DNA of 64,000 bases, taken from the NCBI GenBank assembly GCA_947396885.1, contig OX377204.1, forward strand, positions 47,665,139-47,729,138, in the 5' to 3' direction. Origin of the DNA: Heligmosomoides polygyrus polygyrus. Lineage: Eukaryota; Nematoda; Chromadorea; Rhabditida; Heligmosomidae. The notes beneath the pieces were generated by a model. That model was given only the letters and a program-made list of their open reading frames with translations, was not told the origin of the DNA and ran no database searches. Both the position numbers and the translations under genes were made by a program. Positions 21,168 to 32,229 of the stretch are shown piece after piece. The first letter of the stretch is position 1. Each line of letters starts with the position of its first letter.

Positions 21168-21367
21168 NNNNNNNNNNNNNNNNNNNNNNNNNNNNNNNNN
21201 NNNNNNNNNNNNNNNNNNNNNNNNNNNNNNNNNNNNNNNNNNNNNNNNNNNNNNNNNNNNNNNNNNNNNNNNNNNNNNNNNNNNNNNNNNNNNNNNNNNN
21301 NNNNNNNNNNNNNNNNNNNNNNNNNNNNNNNNNNNNNNNNNNNNNNNNNNNNNNNNNNNNNNNNNNN
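21168..21367. other. Assembly gap, 200 N
   Basis: Exactly 200 N, as in the gap at 55411-55610, so the length is a placeholder. The two sides overlap by 283 bp, so there is probably no missing sequence. Confidence 0.95.
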
Positions 21368-21650
21368 TTTAGAGTACGCCGTGAACAATGCATATATTTA
21401 GAATCAAACCTATCAATTGAATGTACGCGACAGCTTGTACAGTGAGCCTTTGTGGAGTTTTATCAGAAATTTCCAGCCTCAGGAACTGCTGTAACCTGTT
21501 CCGGGAGGCTTTAAAGTACGATGTGAACAATGCATATAAAATAGAACCTACCAATCGAGTGGCGACCGCTCGCAAAAGCACGCGCGGTTGAGTTCATAGT
21601 GCAATAACTCTATCAAGTTCGAATCTTTCCGGCCGCAACTCGAGGACTTT
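21368..21650 (+). repeat. Contig-end overlap, right copy (283 bp)
   Basis: Same sequence as 20885-21167, in the same orientation, continuing into unique sequence after 21650. Confidence 0.9.
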
Positions 21651-21894
21651 CTAGTTTGCGCAAGGTTTTTCACGAGCTCTAAAGCACAACGGTGTAGCTC
21701 ATGAATGGACTAAATTACAGCGCTGCGAAAATGGAAATGAGGCTTGTGCAACCCAATTTTTTCCGATTTCGGTCGACAATTGCGCGAAGACACGGCGAAC
21801 CAACGGCATGCAAATGTGTCGGCGAGCAGAACACCTAAGGTGCTTTAAGACGATATACTCGCAACTCCCCAGATGCCTAAACTGCCTTAGCCCG

Positions 21895-22230
21895 TCCGCC
21901 GTCCTTTATCCTTTATCCCCCCATTTAGCCCGTACGCCGTCCTTTATCCCCCATTTTAGAGGGTATAGGATAAAGGACGGCAATATTCAATCCTCTTTGG
22001 GATTATTCAATCCTCTCTGGGATGCGCCACGCATTCTACTTCTACGGGATGTGGTGGAGGCGTGTTGAATGCGTATTTGGCCACTCAATGATTGCGGTGG
22101 CCAGCCGATGTACAAGTCAGCGCTTTATCCTTCCCAGACAAGTCTGGTACCAATTCACCGACTCCGGAAGGGTGAAAAGTTTGGTTGGTCTGAGCAGGAA
22201 ATTCGAACATGGAACCTAGTTGGTAATGAA
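21895..22230 (-). repeat. SINE-like repeat copy 5 with duplicated tail
   Basis: Body with GGGATGCGCCACGCATTCTA (plus strand), a head near 22215 with AAATTCGAACATGG, and a tail region at 21900-21990 holding several CTTTATCC units in both orientations. It lies in the palindrome spacer. Confidence 0.55.
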
Positions 22231-22460
22231 TAAATAAATAAATAGTACATTCGATTACGCAACAATCTTGTCACAGCACGTAGAGCGTAAAAATCAAATC
22301 AGATCAAAGCAACATTTAAATTATTGCAATGGAATAAACGAACGTGAAGACCGAGCCGAATCAATAGTACCGTGCATCGAACGGCTCTGTACAGTTCCTT
22401 TTAATGGAACAGTACCGCTGGGCATCGCACCCAGGGGCGAGGAGGCCTTGATCGGGCGCA
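22100..22460 (+). repeat. Diverged direct copy of 24281-24603 in the spacer
   Basis: From the AAATAAATAAATAGTACA stretch through GGCATCGCACCCAGGGG to CCTTGATCGGGCG, this segment matches the right arm at 24281-24603 (and, inverted, the left arm) with scattered differences. It is older than the arm duplication. Confidence 0.8.
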
Positions 22461-22465
22461 GATCG

Positions 22466-25400
22466 AGAGTACAGCAATTCCTGAGTAGTGCGGGTGGAAA
22501 CTTATAATCTAATATGATTTCAAACGGCCCTATCTTATATGCATTGTGCACGGCGCACTCTCCCTTCTCGCTTCATAAAACCTCTTCAGCCTCTGTCAGT
22601 GTGTGCACTAAAGCACCTAATGAAAGTAAGCTTTGCTGTTTAGCACGACTTCCCATTTGAACCGCTTCCGCTCACTCGATTGATAGGTTCGATCCTACAT
22701 ACATTGTATACGGCGCACTCCAAAGGCTCTTCGGACTGACTGGAGCAAATCCTAAGTAGGACGGCCGTAATTTTCTTATAAAATTTTCCAAACGGTGCAA
22801 GATAGCCTTGAAGGCTCTGCATTTTCCATTAAGCGAAGATAGAAACCCAGTGGACATGCTTCCGCCCATTCGATTGGTAGGTTCGATCGTATATGCATTG
22901 TGCACGGCGCACTCCCGAAGCATCCCAGGAATGGCAAAGCACTAACAACCTATGCCATGCCTGAGATACCCCGAAAACACTGCACGTCACATGCACGTCT
23001 GGAAAATAAGATGCTCTAATCGCAAAAGCTTGCTGCAGTTATTTTTTAGGCCACCCACGGCGAAAACGCGGTGGTCTGGTAAAGTTTCTATACATGCTTA
23101 TGTAGATCTCATGGAGACAAGTCGAAAGGTGCTAACGGTTTCTCAAACAGCGTAAAATAAAAGGAGTAATGAGCATGCGACGGTTTGAGATGGATTCTTC
23201 CATAGCAAACAGCCTTTTTGGCAGCGCGACGCGGGCGATATTGTACTGGTTGGGATTTCCCGCTAAGCAAACTAAACCCTCCATCCCTTCGAGCTCGGTG
23301 GGTTTCCAATTTTTTTTTTGGAGAGGGAAAGCACCGACTAGTCCATCGTCTCGCTAAGAAAGTCATTGTAAAGGCCAAATACGTATTCACGTCGCTTCTA
23401 CGGCATTCCGTAGAATAGAATGCGTGGCGCATCCTAACAGGGATTGAGTAAAAAAGGGATTATCCTTTACCCTTTACTCTTTATTGGCTGACGGATGGAA
23501 GTTTCCTACTTGTTACAAAGCCTATCTACCGGCTAACATATTCGCACGATTTCCTGCTTCAACAGTCATCTCTTAAGATGAGAAGAAATCTACAGTTTCG
23601 ACTGAGTTGTCATGGGGTTCGTAAACCGCATTAGCTCAGCGAAATCAAATAGATGGAGAAGCAGACAGTGGGACAATTCTAGGTGGGATTTACCGCCGTA
23701 CCAACTAAGCTTTTCATCCCTTCGGGGTCGATGGATGGGTGCAAAATTTTTCCGGAAAGGAAAATCACTAACTATTCCATCGGCTGGCCTTGCAAGTCAT
23801 TGTTTATGCCAAATGTCAAATTGCATTTACGATATCCTGTAGAATTAGACTGCTTGGCGCACCCTTTATGGATTTGATTAACACCGTTTTTTTGCCCTTT
23901 ATCCTTACATTTGTGTTTGTGAGGCAGCTCTGGTTATGTTATACATATGCTTTAGAGGAATTGGGATTTGTGTTTAGGAACTGAAAGATATCAACGCTAG
24001 TAAAGGTCACAAGCATCCATTTGTACACTCTGTCAAGTGCCAAAGTGGCTCAGTAGTCCATACGACCCTATTCGTTTGAGTGATACATATAAAGGATAAA
24101 AGATAAAGAACGGCACTTTTCAATTCCTTCTGGGATGCGCCGTGCTTTCTATAGTTCTACGGGGTGCCACGGAGGCCATTTGAGTGCAAATTTGGTCATA
24201 CAATGCGGTGGCCACCCGAATAAAAAAGAGTAAAGCTTGTGGTGGCCAAGCGATGAACAAGTCAGCACTTTATCCTTCTCAGACAAGTCTGGTACCAACT
24301 CGTCGACCCCGGAAGGGTGAAAAGTTTGGTTGGTCTGAGAAGGAAATTCGAACTTGGAACCTAGTTAGTAATGAATAAATAAATAAATAGTACACTCGAT
24401 TACGCAACAATCTTGTCACAGCACGTAGAGCGTAAAAATCAAATCAGCTCAAAGCAACATTTAAATTATTGCAATGGAATAAACGAACGTGAAGACCGAA
24501 CCGAATCAATAGTACCGTGCATCGAACGGCACTGTACAGTTCCTTTTAATGGAACAGTACCGCTGGGCATCGCACCCAGGGGCGAGGAGGCCTTGATCGG
24601 GCGCGGGCGATGCACGCGGCCCGATCAAGCCGAACGCTGCCCAGAACTCGACCTCGGCAGAAAAGGCACAGAATGTCGGATCTCTTCAAAATTTATAAAA
24701 ATATGGGAAGCGCTTCCAATGGTGAGATGTGCTGTCTTAAGCATTTGAGGGACTGACTGGCGCGGAGTCCTAAATCTTGAAAACAAAACGAGATCAGGAA
24801 GTTGTACATTTTTCCTGAGTTTAGACACATGAAAAATTGTATTAGAATGAGCTTGGCTCTTCGAATCTTTCTTGTGCCAGAGCCACTGAACATTGTTTTG
24901 CCAAGAAAAAATCTCAACACTCTAGCCTCCTTGTTTAAAAAGTTACGGAATCGAGAAACGAGGGGAAAATCCATTTCTTAGAGTGAAGTGCATGGTTGAA
25001 ATTTTTTTCAAGTTGACAATGACACACCTGCCCTTCCTCCATATGCATTAGAGTTCAGAAGAAGTTTCAACTTTGTAACTTCCTTCTTAAGAAGGTTACA
25101 GTACTTGCTACAAAGGAAAAGCTCATTGCTGGTCAAAATGGAGGATGGGGATGCGAAACGTGGACATCTCTATAGATAAATACCTTTTCTAAGTCGATAG
25201 AGCTGCAAAGAAATTTTCAGTAATACAAAATTAGCTATTCCCTGTGCGAGTGGTAGCGCAATTGGAGGACGCCGGCACATGCTGGAGAGTCGAAGTTCTC
25301 GCACTGCCCGCCGTGCAGACCAACCAAACCTTCAATTTTCCGGAGTCAGCTAATCGGTATCCTAGCCTTGTATAGCAAGGACAAAACACTTATCCATACC

Positions 25401-25980
25401 GCGATTCACTGTGTGCACCAAGAACAAATTCAAATCTTCTCTACGATATCTGTCAGAAGTAATGTGCATGGCGCGTCCCAATTAGAAATTTTTATCTATT
25501 ATGCATCCTCTTCCGTGATGTGACCATATAAAGTCAATTTTTACCAGTACTCGGCAGATAAAAGAAAAATTGGTTAGTTCTTATTAGAATAATCAAAAAA
25601 TAAAATAAAGAAATAAAAATATTATAAAGTAGAATAACATGATTATGGTATTTTAAGCTTTTCGGTCTACAGAATACTTCATAAGGAGGACCTGCTGTCA
25701 ACGCGCTGGCATCAAATCCGCGCGCATAAGTGTTCTTTGGGCGTAATTAGTGGAGACGTCCTCGTTAATGAGTATCCCCTGGCGCTTTCGAAAAAATAAC
25801 GGTCAAAAATGGAGTAACGAAAAATATTTTTGTGGCACTGGGTAGATCTCGACGAGGAAATCACGATGGTACGTCAGCTTTCTAGAAAGGATGAATATCA
25901 AGACGGCTACAGCAAAAGAACAGAAAGAACGCGGAAAACGCGTCTACCACGCCCTTTTTCCAATCCTTATGGTGGGTATT
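22466..25980 (-). repeat. Large inverted repeat, right arm (~3.5 kb)
   Basis: Mirror of 17357-20871; see that arm. The spacer between the arms is about 1.1 kb once the false gap and one overlap copy are removed. Confidence 0.95.
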
Positions 25981-27335
25981 GTAGGTACCAAAATAGTGAT
26001 ATTTGCAAAGATTACACCGACGTGGGGCGCTCTGAGGATACGTTACGGATGAGAAAAATTTATGTGTGGTTGCCTATTGTTTAGGGTATATTGATTAAGA
26101 AAAGCAAGGGGAACGTATTTATGTGGCGGTGCTAGGAAGTTATTAAAATATTTTACCGGAGTGTGGTAGGTATTTCCGGAAAAGAATGGCGGTGGTGCGC
26201 TGTAATTAGTGCAGTAGTGTTTTATTCTATAATTAGGGGAGGCAAAGGTGGCAGCTGGGTGTTCACCGGTTTATAGCAATACGATATTTGGGGAGATTTT
26301 GTGCGCAAATTTTTTCCTTTTATTTTCTTAGATGCTTGTTGAAAGTGGTTGGTTTTGGTGCTTAGCTTGGTGCAGGATCTTCACAGTAGGTTTAGTTTTT
26401 TTTCTAATGCCTTGACTATATCGGTTAGTGTTAGTGCATTAAAATTGTCGAAAAGGACTTTTTCCTCTGACTTCTCTGGTTGAGAGCTCATCGTTGTAAT
26501 ATTAAAAGTAGGGGTTTCTCTCTTTTAAAATAAAAACAAGAAGTAAAAGGTAAACGTCACGGTTGCATACGGGGTTTCTGTTGTTGCCTTCGTTGCTGGT
26601 AAATTCGGATATTGATATCTGACGTCCTTGGCTGATGATGATGAGGATACTTTTGTACCTCTAAAGGTCATTACAACTGCTGGATAGAAAACGATCTCTC
26701 CTTGCGGAACATGGAACAGATATGAGGAAAACAGTAAGTGGAAGTGTTTTATCAGATTTATTCCAGTATCATATTTGGTGTTTTGCGATTTATTTTCCTT
26801 GCCGCTTTTGCGATATGCCAGTGCTTAATTTACAGATTTGTGGCGCAATGACTACGTACGTACGTTTCTTCTCTGATTCATAATACTAGCGCACTTCTTT
26901 TTGTCTTTAGTTCCTGTTCCTTACCTAGAAAGGATTCAGATTTGATATTTTAGATTGTTCCCTTTTCTTATCCGAAAAGGGACAGAATAAGGCGGTGAAT
27001 GTTCTAAACGACGACCAGCGTCAGCCAAAAGTATGATATGGATCTGAACAAATTTTCCCACTGAAATTCAAGCGTCAGAGAAAGGAAGGAGGGATCAATA
27101 CAAAATCTGCGGTTTTATACTTAAGTACCTCCTGTTGGTAATATTGTAACCAAGAAAATGTTGTATTTAGAAAGAAAAAAATTTAGTTACTATTAAAATT
27201 TTTGCAAGTTTTAAAGGGGTTTAGCAAAGCATTATGAGAGCTGACGCAGTGCTAAGCTGTAAAAACTTAACAGGCAAAAGTGCAGAATAAAGAATTATTT
27301 TACTTTTTTTCGAAAAAGTTCGCCCGGGACCTCCA
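25981..27335. other. No recognisable gene
   Basis: AT-rich single-copy sequence. No frame, repeat or element end that I can defend, apart from GTTCGCCCGGGACCTCCA (27318-27335) abutting the LTR-like repeat. Read on the minus strand this begins TGG and looks like a primer site. Confidence 0.4.
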
Positions 27336-27857
27336 TGTTATATCCCGGTTCCCTCAGGGTTTGGTGTACCGACCTTGAGTGTAGCGGCACCTGAGGAAGC
27401 AGGATATAAGCCTTTCCTTCCCTTAGTATTTTATTCTACATTCAGTTACGTTACAGAACAGATTCGTAGTATACCTTTTGTTAGTTTCGTAGTATATATT
27501 TTATTACTTATGAAGAATGAGACATAGAAGAAGGGGAAAGGAGAGGGAATAAATCCCAAGGCAGAGAAGATCCTAGGGAAGAAATCGGAAGGCTAATTGG
27601 TCTGGGTGACGATATAGTTTCCTTCTGTCCTGTTCGTGGGCGGTGTTTTCCTATACTGCCTCGCGCGGGTTTTCCGATAACAGATGCAGTTTATCGGCAG
27701 ATGTCTAAATCGCTTGACATTGGGCCGCCGTTGTATTTCCTCGATATCGCTATACACATCACGGCTGTTGGTCAGGCTGACAAGGCGCAGTGCAGATCGG
27801 AACGGATTTTATCCCCTTTTCCCTTAATCCACCCTACTGTACCTTACATTCCTTACA
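27336..27857 (-). repeat. LTR-like repeat, copy B (522 bp)
   Basis: Matches 5165-5670, with the same TGTAAGG...ATAACA ends on the minus strand. On one side it abuts the N-terminal half of a Pao gag frame. On the other is a TGGAGGTCCCGGGCGAAC stretch that looks like a tRNA primer site, which would make it a 5' LTR cut off from its element. Confidence 0.7.
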
Positions 27858-28760
27858 TCGATTACAAGCACCTGCATTTGTTCGATTGAAGATGAGCAAC
27901 TATCGGCAAAATTGGGTACTGCTTTCATGTTCACAAGCTTCTGAACTATCTGGGAGCGATTCACTGAGTAGTCGCTGTAGGCATGCTGCAGGGTTTTTAT
28001 CAGTAATTTTCAGGCAGAGGCTGAATTCCTTGAATGGCGTTCTTTGCTCTACTTTTTAAGCTTTCTCTAAAGAGAATTATTTTCTCAACAACCTCTATCC
28101 TCTCGTTTTCATGTACTAATGTCTTGAAGATTGCCCAATATTCGACAAATTTTTCTGCTTTTCCATAAAATTTGGGCAGCGATGCTTGCGGAGGGTATAT
28201 GGAGCGAAGCATTCTTTGTGCAGTGTGGCTCGTTTTCGCAAGAGACGAGAGATGCGCATCTGCTTCAGGATTGTCGGTCCTGATCTGGCTTTGTTCATGG
28301 ACAACCTGCAGGTCAGGATTGTTCGTTGTCTCGTTAGTGTTATTTTTTGTGAAATGTAGTCTGATTTGATGCCCATTCCTTCTCGGGCACTTCCTGACTC
28401 GTCGTACCCAGCTTTCAATTTGAAGATCAAGTCGCTAGCGTCAGCAATCGCTTCCTGTATCTGCGTTTCCTGCACTATTTGTTCGATCTCTGGCATAAGA
28501 TCTTTTTTCTCGGATTTGTTCTCACAATTCTTCTACTCGTCCCTGATCTCGTTGTCCAGTTTTTGAAGGTTTTCTCTGCCTTCTCTGAAGTGCTTTATTG
28601 CGCTCAGCAAAAGTACTATTCTCGAACGAGATTTTTCGTAATTTTCTTCATCAGCCGTTGGGTATTGCACGACTGATAAGTAGCCCTTATAGAGTGCTAC
28701 TAGCTCAGTAAGTGTTTTTGAGCACAGCATAATGGGTGCTTTGTGGAAGTAAAGCGCCAT
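27858..28760 (-). pseudogene. Pao/BEL gag, N-terminal part (DUF1759)
   Basis: Minus frames 28760-28533 and 28496-28212 share one frame, separated by a single stop, then shift to 28212-28000. The recognisable core is ASLPKFYGKAEKFVEYWAIF followed by SLKSRAKNAIQGIQPL, the DUF1759 block. A further short stretch with VNRSQIVQKLVNMKAVPNF runs up to the LTR-like repeat at 27857. The protein would continue with the kind of sequence found at 5160-4509, so the window holds complementary halves of this gag family at two places. Dead by a stop, at least two frameshifts and the insertion. Confidence 0.75.
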
Positions 28761-29052
28761 TTTTGCGACTTTTACTTTTTTCTCAATTTAAGAGAAATTA
28801 CTCCAAAAACTTTGTACGGGAGATACTATTCCTTTATGGCATGCTTTGCCTCTAGGCAATGAATACGAGAGAGCTTTTACTCCATGTACTGCGTGCGGGA
28901 GATTCATTTTGTTGAGGAATGGTTTGCGTCTAGGTAATGAATACGAGACGACTTATTCTCTTGAATCTGAGAATGCGATCTTATCTTCGATCGACTTTAT
29001 GCTCCAGGTCCCAAAGCTGTCAACTTCGGCACGGGAGACATAGGTTTGTTAG

Positions 29053-29064
29053 GCCGATGCACCA
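29053..29064 (-). promoter_or_regulatory. tRNA-Gly primer site remnant of a second Pao element
   Basis: GCCGATGCACCA on the plus strand equals the last 12 nt of the primer site at 15622-15639. It sits about 290 bp before the gag start at 28760, the expected place for a Pao leader. The LTR that should follow at 29065 is not recognisable from a second copy. Confidence 0.6.
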
Positions 29065-29498
29065 AAATATTAAGACCAATTGGGGAAATTAGAACTTCGC
29101 GTCCAAAGTAGCGGAGTTCAGTGGGTTTATGGAAAAGAGCACGAGATAGATCTAGCAGAGAACGTGTTTATCTCAGGACGATACGAAGAGTGATAGAGGA
29201 CCTCCCCTGACTCGGGGCGGGCCGACAGAGGTCGCATCGTGGGCGACGACGATAAAATAAACATAAAACATAAAATTTAATTTTTTTTTACATTTACGTC
29301 TAAAACATTAAAGTTATCAAAAATGTAATTGTTATGTTAGACATTCAAAATGTTATATAACACCTTCTTCTTCACTGATGAGCCTCCGGGAAGGTGCTGT
29401 AACAAAAAAGGTCCGTCTGAAGATAGGTGGCGAAACTAACCATTTTGGAAGAAGAAAGTGTTTAAATTTATGTTTTCCGCTTTTAATTTTCTATATTA
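29065..29498. other. Possible remains of a 5' LTR
   Basis: Lies where the 5' LTR of the gag at 28 kb should be, but there is no partner to compare and no clear TG...CA ends. The right part is A/T-rich. Confidence 0.3.
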
Positions 29499-29658
29499 TT
29501 GGATTGATCGAAAAGTTTTGCAACACATAACGTTACTGCCTGTTAAATTTGTTAAGGCTCTTACAGTATTGATCTTGTGTTGTGACGTCACAGTACATTC
29601 TCGAAGCTCCCTCAAGCATACTATATAAGGCATCGTCGAGTACGAGTGCAGCAACAAT

Positions 29659-30234
29659 GTCTACGAGAAACAGCGGTATCCTACGACCTATCGTCTGCTA
29701 CGAATTTCTGCAAGGCCACTCGGCATGGACTGCAGCCTCCAACATCTGCGCTGCATTCAAGGAGGAAGTCATTCACTACTCCACAGTGGACTGTTGGTAT
29801 CAGCGCTTCAAGGCTGGAGATATCTCTCTCGAAGATCGACCTCGTTCCGCATGCCCCTCTGTTAGACTCAGAAGGCATGCTTTACTAGGACTTGCTGGAT
29901 AGTGAGACCACAGTCACAGCATCCGTCTATGCTACCCATCTCCAGAGCTTGGCCGCCATGCGCCAAAAACGTCCACAACGGGAAAATGTCTACCTGCTGC
30001 ACGACAACGCGCATCCGCATGTCGCAAAAGTCAGTTGCGAGAAAATCCAAGAGTTAGGCTGGGAAGCTCTGCCCCACCCACCGTACTCCCCAGACCTCGC
30101 TCCTTCTGACTACCACCTGCTCAGAGCTCTGAAGCAGCATCCTCAAGGTAGAGAGTTCGATGATCGACGTCAACAAGAAATGGAGGTTTCCGAATTCTTT
30201 TCCTCACAGCCCTCGGAATTCTGTCGGAAATAAA
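29659..30234 (+). pseudogene. mariner transposase with central deletion
   Basis: The first part, MSTRNSGILRPIVCYEFLQG and STVDCWYQRFKAGDISLEDR, is the helix-turn-helix DNA-binding domain of mariner transposases. After about 29865 (RPRSACPSV) the sequence jumps in another frame to the catalytic C-terminal half from about 29892, with VYLLHDNAHPHVAK (second Asp) and YSPDLAPSDYHLLRAL (third Asp). The first Asp block (GDEKW type) and roughly 100 residues around it are deleted, so the enzyme is dead. A full-length protein would be about 345 residues. Confidence 0.85.
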
Positions 30235-30363
30235 TTAAAAGACTGCCTGAAAGGTGGGGCAGGATCTTAGACTTGGACGGGGAATATGTCGTGGACTGAG
30301 TTTTTGTTTTAGCAAATAGGGACATATCTGAATATTGTTGTGCTAGTGTTGCAAGACTTTTCG

Positions 30364-32046
30364 GGAGGGGGACGTTCTGCCTGAAAGCGGCGCGGGCAGA
30401 GACGCGGGACAGGGCCTGCGGAGCCAATTAGCGTCGACTCGCGTAGTGACACCCGCCGCTTCGCGCTCAGCCAGACAGCACTCGCTGCAGAGGCGATGCT
30501 GACCTAGTCAACCACGAGAGCCGGTAGGTCGACCAGATTTGGTGTGATTACAATCGACAGAGGGATAGAAGGCTCAGACGGCTTGCATTGGCAGTCCAGA
30601 AATTGGGATTGATCTGAACCCTACCATCTCCTATATCAGAATTTCGGCTCTATCGAATGAGCCAAAAATTAAACTGTCTAAATAACCTTTAAGGCGACTT
30701 TTTAGGCGTTGTTTATTTTCGTTAAATATCAGTTTTTATTTATATCAGAACTAAATACGAGGCATGCTTCCAGGCTACTGATGTGAACTCTACCATCTTC
30801 TGTATTAGAATTTCGATCTCTATCGAATTAACTAGAAATTATCCTGTCTAAATAACCCTTAAGGCAGCTTTTAGGCGTTGTTTACTTTCCTTAAATATCA
30901 GTTTTTATTTATATCACAATTAATTGAGGCACGCTTCCAGGCTGAAATTGCGCGAAGAATATAACTAGATAGACGAGAGACCTTCTAAGAGCACCCCAAG
31001 TGCTCAGCCTTCTTGAAAACGACATCATGATCCTTCACTGCTTAGAGCGTTCCTAGTTTTAAATTGCACGATGAGTTCGATTTGACAGTCGGTGGACCTT
31101 CTAAGAACACCAAAGTACTCTAGTTTTCTCTAGAAACTTCATGAGTGTTTCCTAACTCGTTAATTGGTGGAGGAGACATTGGCTATGCAGGTACATTGCC
31201 TGTTGGACGCGAGGTCAAAATATCGCTAGAAGCCACAGACGATTGGACGAGCAATTTAAAGTATTGTGTGATGAAATTTATTCTCTGTGAACATTAGATT
31301 CGATGAAGCACCTATCCAGTCTAAGTCTCGAAATATGTGATGTGTGCATTATAGTTCCATAGAGAAAGAAAAAGTTACGAAATGCTAAAGAGGTGTCATT
31401 TTGAAACTAGCTCTTTAAACTTCTATTAAAAGATCTCTCTTCTATCTAATTGGAACCCTCGTGCAATTTTATTAGCCTGTAAGCATGTCTCGAATTTAAT
31501 CCTGATATATGTGAATAGGAATCAATATTTAGCGAAAATAAACAGCTGATAAAAATTCGCTTTAAGGGTCATTGAGGCAGGGTTCTTTTCGAGATCATTC
31601 TATAGAGCTCGACATTTTAGTACAGATGGTAGGGTTTACATCAGTAGTATGGAAGCACGCCTCGCAATTAATCCTGGTATACATAAAAACTGATATTTAT
31701 CGAAAATAAACAACGCCTAAAAAGTCGCCTTAAGGGTTATTTAGGCAAGATTCTTTCCTGGCTCATTCGATAGAGCTGGAAATTCTAATATAGAAGATGC
31801 TAGGGTTCAGATCAATCCCAATTTCTGGACTGCCAATGCAAGCCGTCGTCTGAGCCTCCAATCCCTCTATCGATTGTAATCACACCAAATCTGGTCGACC
31901 TACTGGCTCCCGTGGTTGGCTGGGTCAGGATCGTCTGACTGAGCGCGAAGCGGCAGGCGTCACTGCGCGAGTCGACGCTTATTGGCTCCGCAGGCACTGT
32001 CCCGCGTCTTTGCCCGAGCCGCTTTCAGGCAGAACGTCCCTCACCC
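30364..32046. mobile_element. 1.68-kb foldback element with 10-bp target duplication
   Basis: Long inverted arms (about 30364-30950 and 31470-32046) start GGAGGGGGACGTTCTGCC and, inverted, GGGTGAGGGACGTTCTGCC. The element is flanked on both sides by AGACTTTTCG (30354-30363 and 32047-32056). The target is the right TIR of a mariner. Within each arm a ~170-bp block (AGGCGTTGTTTATTTTCGTT ... AGGCATGCTTCCAGGCT) occurs twice. It has no protein-coding capacity. Arm length and a 9-10 bp duplication fit a non-autonomous MULE-type or foldback family. Confidence 0.85.
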
Positions 32047-32066
32047 AGACTTTTCGATCACTCTAA

Positions 32067-32226
32067 GGCCCCTGTTATACTCCCGCGGGAGCGTCCGCGG
32101 AACGTCCGCGGACCAATGGTGCACGGCGGAGGCGGGCGTGGCGAGGCGCGGCCACTGGCCAGGTGAGGAGTCTCGGCGCGATTCCCGCCCTTCCGCGGTT
32201 GCTCCCGCGGGAGTATAACAGAGGCC
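32067..32226. mobile_element. 160-bp MITE, Harbinger-like, TAA target
   Basis: Terminal inverted repeats GGCCCCTGTTATACTCCCGC and, inverted, GGCCTCTGTTATACTCCCGC, with TAA on both sides (32064-32066 and 32227-32229). A 3-bp TAA target plus ends beginning GGCC fit PIF/Harbinger-derived MITEs. Very GC-rich inside, with CCGCGG motifs. Confidence 0.85.
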
Positions 32227-32229
32227 TAA

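Larger units (their letters stand above)
29499..32063 (+). mobile_element. Internally deleted mariner, split by a foldback element
   Basis: The left end reads GGATTGATCGAAAAGTTTTG near 29501. The matching right end, CTTTTCGATCACTCTA, is at about 32050-32063, because a 1.7-kb foldback is inserted in the right TIR at 30364. Between them are the two ends of a mariner transposase with the middle deleted. Confidence 0.75.

Noticed and set aside
21065..21393. Open frames running through the N gap
   Set aside because: N codons give artificial open frames; the gap is a placeholder.
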